Shown: one piece after another, positions 15,699 through 22,561 of the stretch
Position numbering within the stretch: position 1 is the first letter of the stretch
How the letters are laid out: the number at the start of each line of letters is the position of its first letter
Assembly (NCBI GenBank): GCA_900757705.1
Contig: CAAEOW010000145.1
Location: 1 to 22,561, forward strand
Direction: 5' to 3'
Source of the DNA: an uncultured Collinsella sp.
GTDB taxonomy: Bacteria > Actinomycetota > Coriobacteriia > Coriobacteriales > Coriobacteriaceae
DNA length: 22,561 bases
Notes under the pieces: generated by a model
Seen by the model: the letters and a program-made list of their open reading frames with translations, nothing else
What the model was told of the DNA's origin: nothing
Database searches by the model: none
Position numbers and translations under genes: made by a program

Positions 15699-17012
15699 CT
15701 ACTGAGTGGGCGAGACCACCAGAAGCGCGTCGTGCTCAAAGGGATGCTGAGCCACGCGCACGGCACCGTCGACGGGCACAACCGGCAGGTTTGCCACGCG
15801 CTTGTTCTCCAGATCAAACGCCACAGCATTCCAGGCGGTTGCGCCGCCCTCGAGTTTGAGCTTGACGGCCGTGGTCCTCGGCAGATAGACCACCACGCGT
15901 TCGCCCACGCGCGCCACACGGATGGCTTCGCGTGCATCGTCGAGCAACTCCTGCGCGGGTTCAACAGCTACCGCCCCATCCGCGCTTGTGGCACCCAGGC
16001 CGCGTAGCACGTGCTCGATCAGGCCAAAGTCCCACACGCCCGCAAACTGCAGGCACTCTTGCCAGCGGAAGGGCATGTCAAAGCCCTCGCCCAGGACCGA
16101 GCCCTGGCTGCGCGATGTCTGCCAGTTCCACACGCCGTGTGCGCCATAGGTCACGCCGGCACTGGCGCCGGCAAGAATCGACGACCATACGCTCGCGCGG
16201 CAATCCTGCGCGGTAAAACGCCAGTAGACGTTGCGCGACGCACCCATCTGCTCGTAGCAAGGCTCGGAGTTGACCATCGGCTTTTTGGGATAGTTGGCGA
16301 TAAAGTCCTGCGGCAGACGCCATGCCTCGGGCTGGCCCTCGTAGTTGTGGCCGGGCTGGAACATATAAAAGTCCAGACGGTCCAGATACTGCGCCGGAAT
16401 GGTGCGGTTACCGCGGTTGATATGCATGGTGCGCAGTGCCTCGGGCGCGCGCTTGACGACCTCGTCGAGGGCGTCCTCGTAATAGGCGATCGCCTCGTCG
16501 CCGGCAAAGTCGGTATCGCCCGTCACCACGTAGACGGGGTCGAACTCGCCCAGGTTCTCGACGACGCGGGCAACGTGGACGCGAACCTCCTCACGCGGCA
16601 TAACCTCGGCGCCGCAACGCTCGGCGATCTTGGCGCCCCAGGTACCGGGTACGTAATTGCACCACATGAGCACGAGCGCCGGACGAATGTCGTGCTCGAC
16701 GGCAGCACGGCACATGGCGGCGGCACGATCCCAGTACGCCTGGTTGGGACGGGACCAATCAAAGTGCACGCCGTCCTCGCTGGCATAGGGCCAAATGCCC
16801 AGGTCGGGGCAGCAGCGATCCCACTGCGGCAGCGTGTTGATCTGCAGTGCGTTCATGCCCTGCTCGGCACGGCGGGTCAGGTAGTAATCCCAGTCGTTCT
16901 CGGCGATGCTCGTAAATGCGCTCCAGCACGTATCGGCAAACCAGAAGAACGGTTTGCCCTCGCACAAAAAGCCATCCTGGCGACCGTTGACGGTCAGCTT
17001 TCCCAAACTCAT
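15699..17012 (-). CDS. DUF4038/GH140-like glycoside hydrolase
   Basis: A 437-residue protein with the apiosidase-like (DUF4038, GH140-related) TIM barrel, seen from FLCEGKPFFWFADTCWSAF at the N-terminus to about residue 350, then a small C-terminal beta domain of the Collagen_bind_2 type (VVVYLPRTTAVKLKLEGG to the end). Acidic residues in conserved-looking positions are D166 (VTGDTDF) and E250 (MVNSEPCYE), the latter the best catalytic candidate. Characterised relatives release apiose from pectin side chains, but many family members have other or unknown substrates. No signal peptide, so it would act inside the cell. Start 17012 has AAAGG eight bases upstream; an ATG two codons earlier is too close to it. 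A hairpin precedes the gene. Confidence 0.83.
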   Translation of the reverse strand: MSLGKLTVNGRQDGFLCEGKPFFWFADTCWSAFTSIAENDWDYYLTRRAEQGMNALQINTLPQWDRCCPDLGIWPYASEDGVHFDWSRPNQAYWDRAAAMCRAAVEHDIRPALVLMWCNYVPGTWGAKIAERCGAEVMPREEVRVHVARVVENLGEFDPVYVVTGDTDFAGDEAIAYYEDALDEVVKRAPEALRTMHINRGNRTIPAQYLDRLDFYMFQPGHNYEGQPEAWRLPQDFIANYPKKPMVNSEPCYEQMGASRNVYWRFTAQDCRASVWSSILAGASAGVTYGAHGVWNWQTSRSQGSVLGEGFDMPFRWQECLQFAGVWDFGLIEHVLRGLGATSADGAVAVEPAQELLDDAREAIRVARVGERVVVYLPRTTAVKLKLEGGATAWNAVAFDLENKRVANLPVVPVDGAVRVAQHPFEHDALLVVSPTQ

Positions 17013-17054
17013 CTGCATGTCCTTTCGTTTGATAAAGGATTTGCGAACCGCCGA

Positions 17055-17085
17055 GGGCTTTCGCGGTAACCCCGCGCGAAAGCCC
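17055..17085 (-). promoter_or_regulatory. Palindrome upstream of the DUF4038 gene
   Basis: GGGCTTTCGCG (17055-17065) is the exact reverse complement of 17075-17085, with a 9-base spacer, 43 bases before the start codon. It is either an operator or a leader hairpin; the sequence does not decide. Confidence 0.45.
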
Positions 17086-17146
17086 CCGCCGCTTGGCAAA
17101 CCATCGCGGGCGAATACCGTCCGCCCCATCAGTCTACCTTGCAAGA

Positions 17147-17180
17147 AGGGCCCCGCCGGGCTTACGCCTGACGGGGCCCT
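17147..17180 (-). terminator. Terminator of the EIIBC gene
   Basis: AGGGCCCCG (17147-17155) pairs with CGGGGCCCT (17172-17180), with an inner GGGC/GCCT stem. Read on the minus strand it is followed by TCTTGC, a short U-rich tail, about 40 bases after the EIIBC stop codon. Confidence 0.75.
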
Positions 17181-17220
17181 GTCGTGTAGGTGAGGTCATA
17201 TGTGACCGAACGGTTTGGCC

Positions 17221-18648
17221 TTAGGCCTCCATCTCGGCGAGTTCCTCCTTGGAGAAGCCGCAGGCAAAGACGACGGCAGCGGCGATGACAAAGGAGATTG
17301 CCATACCAACAATAGCCCAGACGGTGTTCATCTGGCCACCCTGCAGGTAGTTGGTGAAGACCAGGAAGTTGGAGGCACCGCCTGCGAGGTAGTAGGTAAC
17401 ACCCATGAGGCCGGAGAACACAGCGCCGATAGCACCGCCGATGAACATGCCAAACATGGTGCGACGGAAGCGCATGAGGATGCCGAAGAGCGCGGGCTCG
17501 GTGACGCCGCCGGCGATGGCGGAGATGACGTAACCGATGGCGAGAGACTTCTCGTCGGGGTTCTTCATCTTGAGGAAGGCACCGAAGGCGCAGCCCCAGA
17601 CAGCGGCCATAGCGCAGTTGGTGGAAACGAAGACGAAGGGATCGTAACCGGCAGCGATGATCTGAACCTGGGCGAGCAGGATGACGGGCATGTGCATGCC
17701 GCAGACCACGAAGAGCTGCCAGAAGGCGCCGAGGATGGCCATGACGATCAGGATGCCGATGCCGCCAAGGTCAGCAAGGCCGAAGAGGGCGTTGGCGATC
17801 AGCGTACCGATCTCGTTGCCGATCGGAGCGAGGACGATGAAGGCAATGGGGATCGTGACGATCATGGTGCAGAACGGCGTGAAGACCGTGGACAGCACGT
17901 CGGGCATAACCTTCTTAAAGAACTTCTCGATGAAGTACAGGACGGGCACCGAAAGGATGATCGGCAGGACGGACTGCTGATAGTTGGCAGCAGCGATCTG
18001 GATGCCGTAGACGGAGATGATGCCGCCGCCCTCCTGGGTGGCGACGCTCACCACGGAAGGAGCCATGAGGGCGCCACCGAGCAGCATGCCGAGCACCGGG
18101 CTGGCGCCGAGCTTCTTAGCCGCGGCATAACCCAGGTAGATGGGGATAAAGGTGAACGTGGCCTCGTACAGCGTGGTGTAGAGGAACGTATAGGTCGGGT
18201 CGTCGGCCGAGAGCACACCGAGCATGGTGGGGCCGAGGACGGCCGCGATGGTACGGAACAGACCGCCGGCCATGAGCAGCGGGATGAGCTGGGTCATGGA
18301 GCCCGACAGATAGTCGAGGATGATGTTGGGCAGGTTCTTGAGCTCGAACTTCTCCTTGGGAGCATCGAGGTTCTCGTTGACGGCCTCGCCCTGCTTGACG
18401 CCGGAGATGGCGACGAACTCGGCGAGCACCTTGGGCACGTTCTGGCCGATGATGACCTGGAGCTGGCTGCCGGCGAACTGGCAACCCAGAACACCCTTCA
18501 CCTTCTTGATCTTCTCCACGTCGGCCTTGCTGTTATCCTTGAGCGTCAGACGCAGGCGCGTCATGCAGTTGGTGGCAACGGAAACATTCTCCGCACCGCC
18601 CACGAGCTCGAGGACATCGGTGGCAATCTGCTTGTTATCTACTGCCAT
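17221..18648 (-). CDS. PTS beta-glucoside-type EIIBC permease
   Basis: A 475-residue membrane sugar transporter that phosphorylates its substrate during uptake. The N-terminal EIIB domain (about 1-90) has the phosphorylated cysteine C28 in ATNCMTRLRLTLKD. From about residue 105 the EIIC part has a series of about ten hydrophobic segments (for example QLIPLLMAGGLFRTIAAVLG and LGAFWQLFVVCGMHMPVI). There is no C-terminal EIIA domain, unlike BglF-type three-domain proteins, so a separate EIIA is needed; the one at 8538-9074 would fit. Start 18648 (MAVDNKQIA) has GGGGAGGGG upstream. The gene is divergent from the esterase gene across an AT-rich control region, and a TATAGT -10-like box stands at 18711-18716 with no good -35, as in promoters that need an activator. 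Substrate unknown; the EIIC type points to beta-glucosides or similar. Confidence 0.93.
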   Translation of the reverse strand: MAVDNKQIATDVLELVGGAENVSVATNCMTRLRLTLKDNSKADVEKIKKVKGVLGCQFAGSQLQVIIGQNVPKVLAEFVAISGVKQGEAVNENLDAPKEKFELKNLPNIILDYLSGSMTQLIPLLMAGGLFRTIAAVLGPTMLGVLSADDPTYTFLYTTLYEATFTFIPIYLGYAAAKKLGASPVLGMLLGGALMAPSVVSVATQEGGGIISVYGIQIAAANYQQSVLPIILSVPVLYFIEKFFKKVMPDVLSTVFTPFCTMIVTIPIAFIVLAPIGNEIGTLIANALFGLADLGGIGILIVMAILGAFWQLFVVCGMHMPVILLAQVQIIAAGYDPFVFVSTNCAMAAVWGCAFGAFLKMKNPDEKSLAIGYVISAIAGGVTEPALFGILMRFRRTMFGMFIGGAIGAVFSGLMGVTYYLAGGASNFLVFTNYLQGGQMNTVWAIVGMAISFVIAAAVVFACGFSKEELAEMEA

Positions 18649-18752
18649 GGGACCCCTCCCCATATCTTCGTGTGCCTACTCGCTTGTGTAAGCACGCCTT
18701 TGGCTCGGCGACTATAACCCCTTACGGTTGCCGAACCCTTGGATACGCTGTC

Positions 18753-18794
18753 GTAAACAATTTGTTTACTGAACGTTTACTGGCTTTAGTTTAC
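18753..18794. promoter_or_regulatory. Operator cluster near the EIIBC promoter
   Basis: A 17-base palindrome GTAAACAATTTGTTTAC (18753-18769) is followed by further GTTTAC half-sites at 18775 and 18789. It lies about 40-80 bases upstream of the TATAGT box of the EIIBC gene (18711-18716), where an activator would bind. Confidence 0.65.
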
Positions 18795-18989
18795 ACGGAG
18801 TGCCTGATTTGTGGCGATTTTGCCGTCTGGAGTCCGGTGAACGGTAGGAAATCGGGGGTAAGCGTATTTAGACGGTAGAAGATCGTCTATTTGACCCGAT
18901 ATTGATATATGGCTATTTACGTGGGCTTTTATTTTGATGAACACCTCTATAACCTGTTAGATCCTCAACAAAAGTCCTGCTAGTTACTA

Positions 18990-19110
18990 GTAAACGTCTG
19001 TTTAGTAGTTCATTGCGTGTTCCGTTTTACCGTTTACCGAGTTCATCTGCTCATTCTACAGTTCTGCATTAGACTAAACATGTTTAATCTGTATTGCCGC
19101 CCTTGTTTAG
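18990..19110. promoter_or_regulatory. Operator cluster before the esterase gene
   Basis: The same half-sites recur: GTAAAC (18990) and GTTTAG (19000) as an inverted pair, GTTTAC (19032), the 12-base palindrome TAAACATGTTTA (19075-19086), and GTTTAG (19105). They lie 26-146 bases before the esterase start. Between the two clusters (18795-18989) no gene is seen, only an inverted pair TAGACG/CGTCTA (18869-18889) and a TTGACC (18891) with a weak -10 candidate (18914). Confidence 0.55.
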
Positions 19111-19135
19111 TACTTGCGGCACAAAGGAGTAGCTC

Positions 19136-20473
19136 ATGGAACTCAAATCGTGTACCTACGCAACCGTCACCACGCTGGGCGATTTTGGCCCCTGGATCAG
19201 CAAGGTCGTACTCGACCTGCCCTGTACCGTGCGCGCCAACGACGTGAACGAGCACACGTTCAATATCTACTGTGCCCGCCACGAGCGCGCCGGCGAGGTC
19301 TTGATGCGCAAGGAGCACGGGGCCGATCACGCGGCGCCCTCCGTGGGCTACGTGCCGGTCCTCGCCACCTACCCCTGTGATGAGAACGGCCAGCGCCTGC
19401 CCAAGGGCACACACGTAGCGCTCGAGACGCCCGAGGTGCGTCTCACCAAAGAGATCGAGGGTGGCGTGCTGGGTTCGCGCTATATAGAGAGCCGCCTGCG
19501 CGTGACGCAGCTTGTGGCGCTCCCGGGCGAAGACGGCGACGACCCCACCGCGGGCCTCGTCTTCGATCGCAGCCGCGGCGACATCTGTCCCGCGCTCAAG
19601 GGCTGGCATAACGCCGTGCAGCAAACGCCCGTCGACGGCATCGCGCTCGAGTACGGCTATTTTGAGCCGAGCTTTGAGCCCGCTGACTCCGCGCTCTTCA
19701 ACCCGTTTGCGCCCAAGGACACGCCCGCCATCGAGAAGGCGCCGCTGATCGTGTACCTGCACGGCGCCGGCGAGGGCAAGGGCACCACACAGGGCGAGGG
19801 CGCGACGCGTGCCTACACCGGCAACCGCGTGACAGCGCTCTCGCAAAAGCAGATCCAGCGCTACTTTGGCGGCTTTGCCTGGGTGCTCGTGCCGCAGTCG
19901 CCCACCTTTTGGATGGACAACGGCGTCGAGCAACTCGGTCGCTCCAACCAAAGCATCTACTCTCCCGTGCTCAAGGCGCTCATCGACGAGTTTGTCGCCG
20001 AGCATGCCGACCGCATCGACACCGATCGCATCGTGGTCGCCGGTCTTTCCAACGGCGGCTTTATGACCCTGCGCCTGTGCGCCGACTATCCCGAGTTCTT
20101 CGCCGCGGGCCTTCCCTGCTGTGCCCCGTGGTACAACGCCACGGACGAGGACGTGGCCGCACTCGCCAAGACGCCGCTGTGGTTTACGCACTCCAAGGGC
20201 GACGAGCTCGTGTGCCCGCAGCAGACGGTGCTGCCGCTCACGGCGCGCCTGCGTGATGCCGGCGCCAACGTGCACCTCACCTACTTTAGCCATGTCGAGG
20301 ACCTGACCGGCGTGTACCGCGAGGCCGACGGCTCGCCCAAGAAGACGTTCAATCACGGCGTGTGGATCCACCAGTTCAACGACCTGTGTTATCAAGACTT
20401 CGACGGGGGCAACGTACTCATCGACGGCGAGCCGGTGGGCTGCTGGGAGTGGTCGGCTAGGGTTTCGAGGTAG
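19136..20473 (+). CDS. Alpha/beta-hydrolase esterase or peptidase-like
   Basis: A 445-residue serine hydrolase. The first 130 or so residues look like a beta-rich, Ig-like domain; the catalytic alpha/beta-hydrolase domain follows. Its oxyanion loop is YLHGAGEG (H209-G212), the nucleophile is S305 in AGLSNGGFM, the acid is probably D356 in SKGDELV, and the base H407 in NHGVW (H412 is an alternative). This layout recalls esterases of the prolyl-oligopeptidase-like group that have an N-terminal Ig-like domain, which often cut acetyl or feruloyl esters. No signal peptide is seen, so it would act on imported compounds. ATG 19136 has AAGGAG at a normal distance. It is divergent from the EIIBC gene, and the shared operators suggest the two are co-regulated. 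The true substrate is unknown. Confidence 0.82.
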   Translation: MELKSCTYATVTTLGDFGPWISKVVLDLPCTVRANDVNEHTFNIYCARHERAGEVLMRKEHGADHAAPSVGYVPVLATYPCDENGQRLPKGTHVALETPEVRLTKEIEGGVLGSRYIESRLRVTQLVALPGEDGDDPTAGLVFDRSRGDICPALKGWHNAVQQTPVDGIALEYGYFEPSFEPADSALFNPFAPKDTPAIEKAPLIVYLHGAGEGKGTTQGEGATRAYTGNRVTALSQKQIQRYFGGFAWVLVPQSPTFWMDNGVEQLGRSNQSIYSPVLKALIDEFVAEHADRIDTDRIVVAGLSNGGFMTLRLCADYPEFFAAGLPCCAPWYNATDEDVAALAKTPLWFTHSKGDELVCPQQTVLPLTARLRDAGANVHLTYFSHVEDLTGVYREADGSPKKTFNHGVWIHQFNDLCYQDFDGGNVLIDGEPVGCWEWSARVSR

Positions 20474-20483
20474 CCGTCCCATC

Positions 20484-20608
20484 GGGTGCCCCGCCCTTTA
20501 GTTTTGTGAACGTCCTCGCGCATGGGCCCGTTCATCCTGCTCCTTCGGAACAACGGATAAACGGGTCCGCGCTGCGGAATGTTCACAAAACTAAAGGGCG
20601 GGGCACCC
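20484..20608. repeat. 125-base nested hairpin with perfect 28-bp arms
   Basis: Bases 20484-20511 are the exact reverse complement of 20581-20608. The inside pairs again, imperfectly: the GGGCCCGTTCATCC region (20524-20537) with GGATAAACGGGTCC (20555-20568), closing on a short CTTCGG-type turn. The element fills most of the 266-base gap between the esterase and DUF1593 genes; nothing else is seen in that gap. Confidence 0.9.
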
Positions 20609-20739
20609 TGAGTTAACGTTGTTCGAAACGCTGGCCGGGCGCTTCCGGCGGGCCGCCAGGTCGGTGGCGATGCGGGCGTGGGCCCCGTCTTGCCTTGCGC
20701 GTAACTGGCTGAAAACAAATCGTGGTTGGAGTTATTCCT

Positions 20740-22251
20740 ATGTCTCAGAATTTGACTCGGGTGATTGTCACCACCGATATGGAAGTCGATGATATGAACT
20801 CTCTGGTTCATTTGGCTCTGTATCTCAATGTGCTCGATGTGCAGGCTGTGGTGTACACGGCTTCGCAATATCACTTTCTTGGCGATGGTGTTCATACGCT
20901 GGGCGAGGTGAATCCGCATTGGCGGACCAAAGGCGTGCGCTCCTATACCTGGGACGTCGTTCCGCACGAGCCCGACCCCGAAGCTGGCTCGCTCATGGAG
21001 TACCGCCCATTCCCCGAGGGTTGGATCGAAAGCCTGTGGAGCAACGAGTATGCCCAGGCCTGGCCGCAGCTACAGGCCAACGCCGCTGCCGCCGGCGAGC
21101 CGTCCTTCCCCACGCCCGCCCAGATGATCGAGCGCACCTATATGGGCAACGTCGCCTTTGAGGGCGACGTGCGCGAGGAAACGCCCGGTTCGCGCGTCAT
21201 CGCCGACGCCATCATGGATGACGACCCCCGCACGCTGTGGCTCCTTTCCTGGGGCGGTATGAACACTATCGTTCGCGCCCTCATGTCCATCGCCGAACAA
21301 TGGCAGAACACACCCGAGTGGCCCGCCGTGCGGCAGCGGATCTATCAGAAGGTGCGCGTGATGGGGGTTGCCAATGGCGTAGGTCAGGACAACTCATGGC
21401 TCGACCATGGGCGCGAGCTCTTTCCCGAGCTCGTCTTTTGGTGTGTGCCCCATAAGTATGGCAGCTATGTCAACGCCAAAATAGCTCAGCCCGATACGCT
21501 GCCGCTGTTTAAGGCTCCTTGGCCCGAGCATAATCTCACCCAGGGCAACGGCCCCCTCATGGCGCGCTATATGCTCTATGGTGATGGCAAGGTCTACGAA
21601 AACGAGCCCGAGCGCTTTCAGTTTGGCAAGCATGCCCGTCTGGATTGGGGCCTGGAAGGCGTGCCCGCAATGCAGTTTGAGCGCGGCGACTTTATGGCCG
21701 AAGGCGACAGTATGACCTATATCCCGCTGCTGCCGTTTGGCCTGCGCGGTATCGACGACCGCAACTTCGATACGCTGCTCGGCCGTATGTTTCTTGATGG
21801 GCATCCCGATGCAGGAGCACCCACCGATTTTGACGCCATCAGTACGCCTGCAGACGACAACCCCAATCCCTACCTGCGCGCCTATCAGGAAGACTTTGCC
21901 GCCCGCGCGCAATGGTGCGCCCATGATCCGGCAGTCTGCTCGCACCCGGCGCATGTTGTCGAAGTTGCGGCCGATCGCAGTGCTATAGCCGGCGAACGCG
22001 TCGCCCTTGCAGCGACCATCGTCGATCCCGACGACAAGGGACTCGATGCGCATTGGGATATCGCCGTGGACCCGTCGAGCTATGCAGGTACCCAAGACCT
22101 GTCGCTGTGGCAAGAATGCACAGTGGACACCACTTTCGTCGTGCCCGCCGACGCACGACCCGGCGATCGCTTCGTGCTCACCCTCACCGTGCAGACGCGC
22201 GCCGAGCGCCCCTGCAGCCGCTACGCCCAGGTCGCCATCACCGTCGTGTAG
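20740..22251 (+). CDS. DUF1593 nucleoside-hydrolase-like protein
   Basis: A 503-residue protein with the nucleoside-hydrolase-like DUF1593 fold: VIVTTDMEVDDMNSLVHLALY holds the aspartate cluster D13, D17 and D18 that in nucleoside hydrolases binds calcium, and LLSWGGMNTIVRAL is another family block. From about residue 405 a beta-rich, Ig-like C-terminal domain follows (AGERVALAATIVDPDDKG and onwards), as in the Sde0182-type proteins. Relatives are usually tied to carbohydrate breakdown and many are secreted; this one has no signal peptide. Start 20740 is chosen because TTGGAG lies eight bases upstream; a GTG six codons earlier has no such site. It follows the esterase on the same strand, separated by the long hairpin. 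Enzyme activity is unproven for the family. Confidence 0.87.
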   Translation: MSQNLTRVIVTTDMEVDDMNSLVHLALYLNVLDVQAVVYTASQYHFLGDGVHTLGEVNPHWRTKGVRSYTWDVVPHEPDPEAGSLMEYRPFPEGWIESLWSNEYAQAWPQLQANAAAAGEPSFPTPAQMIERTYMGNVAFEGDVREETPGSRVIADAIMDDDPRTLWLLSWGGMNTIVRALMSIAEQWQNTPEWPAVRQRIYQKVRVMGVANGVGQDNSWLDHGRELFPELVFWCVPHKYGSYVNAKIAQPDTLPLFKAPWPEHNLTQGNGPLMARYMLYGDGKVYENEPERFQFGKHARLDWGLEGVPAMQFERGDFMAEGDSMTYIPLLPFGLRGIDDRNFDTLLGRMFLDGHPDAGAPTDFDAISTPADDNPNPYLRAYQEDFAARAQWCAHDPAVCSHPAHVVEVAADRSAIAGERVALAATIVDPDDKGLDAHWDIAVDPSSYAGTQDLSLWQECTVDTTFVVPADARPGDRFVLTLTVQTRAERPCSRYAQVAITVV

Positions 22252-22272
22252 CAACCGACGGCCCACATTCGG

Positions 22273-22320
22273 CAAGGAGTGTCCCCAGCTGTCGGCACAA
22301 AAGGAACGTCCCCAAGTGCC
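22273..22320 (+). repeat. 48-bp GTCCCC repeat, copy 2
   Basis: Matches 7489-7536 at 45 of 48 bases with no gap and in the same orientation. It starts 22 bases after the DUF1593 stop codon and directly touches the next repeat. Confidence 0.82.
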
Positions 22321-22321
22321 A

Positions 22322-22419
22322 AAATGACGAGGGTGGATAATCTCCCACTTTGAGCCCGCACACAGGCCAAAAACGGGAGATTATCCACTCTCACTCTGAC
22401 TAGTCATTTAAGTCTGTCC
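22322..22419. repeat. 77-bp hairpin repeat, copy 2, with right outer arm
   Basis: The core 22322-22398 matches 15574-15650 at 72 of 77 bases. Arms 22329-22346 and 22375-22392 pair over 18 bp; the one arm difference to copy 1 turns a G-C into a G-U pair, so the fold is kept. Here the right outer arm GTCATTTAAGTCTGTCC (22403-22419) is kept and the left one is replaced by the 48-bp repeat. Confidence 0.85.
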
Positions 22420-22506
22420 CCAATGAGTACCCCACAGCAACGGCAACGCCGATGTCTTGGCAACGACAGACACTATGACCCAATCCAGGGGCACGGAAAC
22501 GACAGG

Positions 22507-22536
22507 AGCCCCCGCTCGTGACCGCGGGTCGGGGCT
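22507..22536. other. GC-rich hairpin at the right edge
   Basis: AGCCC (22507-22511) pairs with GGGCT (22532-22536) and CCGC (22512-22515) with GCGG (22524-22527), with a 4-base bulge. No T-run follows. The remainder of 22420-22561 shows no gene. Confidence 0.4.
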
Positions 22537-22561
22537 GCGACAATGTTGTTGAAGTGCCAGA

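Noticed and set aside
17215..18717. Open 500-codon frame on + opposite the EIIBC gene
   Set aside because: The product is a Gly/Asp/Glu/His-rich string typical of the reverse complement of a membrane protein gene.
18649..18760. BglG/LicT-type antitermination leader before the EIIBC gene
   Set aside because: No RAT-like sequence overlapping a terminator could be found in the leader, and no antiterminator gene lies in the window.
19043..20482. Open 479-codon frame on - opposite the esterase gene
   Set aside because: The esterase on + has the catalytic motifs and a good ribosome site; the antisense frame has neither.

Overview
The window looks like part of a GC-rich actinobacterial chromosome, most likely a gut Coriobacteriia of the Collinsella type. 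The basis is the GC-rich codon use, the strong Shine-Dalgarno sites, and the mix of anaerobic hydrogenase-maturation genes with PTS sugar uptake and glycoside hydrolases. This assignment is inferred from gene content and style; no phylogenetic marker was tested. Sixteen protein genes are called (the first truncated by the window edge). No rRNA, tRNA, CRISPR array or complete insertion sequence was seen.

Left part (1-7251, all on +): the end of a thioredoxin gene and its terminator; a small His-rich helical protein that runs into a NikR-type nickel regulator; then the hydrogenase maturation genes hypF, hypC, hypD and hypE, followed by a HAD-family phosphatase. HypF, HypC, HypD and HypE build and deliver the Fe(CN)2CO group of [NiFe]-hydrogenase, and NikR senses nickel, so the block reads as a nickel/hydrogenase module. 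hypA, hypB and hydrogenase structural genes are not in the window.

Middle and right part (7745-22251): a lipoprotein on -, then a carbohydrate region. It holds a glucose-type EIIA, a GH1 6-phospho-beta-glucosidase and an AraC-type regulator (all -); a large GH106-like hydrolase and an RpiR-type regulator (both +); a DUF4038/GH140-like hydrolase and an EIIBC PTS permease (both -); and an alpha/beta-hydrolase esterase and a DUF1593 nucleoside-hydrolase-like protein (both +). None of these enzymes shows a signal peptide. They would act in the cytoplasm on imported, partly phosphorylated glycosides, possibly decorated or acylated plant glycosides.

The most unusual structure lies between genes. 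There are at least five unrelated families of long hairpin-forming repeats (1294-1364, 7293-7435, 7489-7536, 15566-15650, 20484-20608, 22273-22419), several built around GGGAC/GTCCC cores. Two families occur twice in the window, and two of them abut as a mosaic at 22273-22419. A second feature is an AT-rich 470-base divergent control region (18649-19135) with repeated GTAAAC/GTTTAC half-sites between the PTS permease and the esterase.
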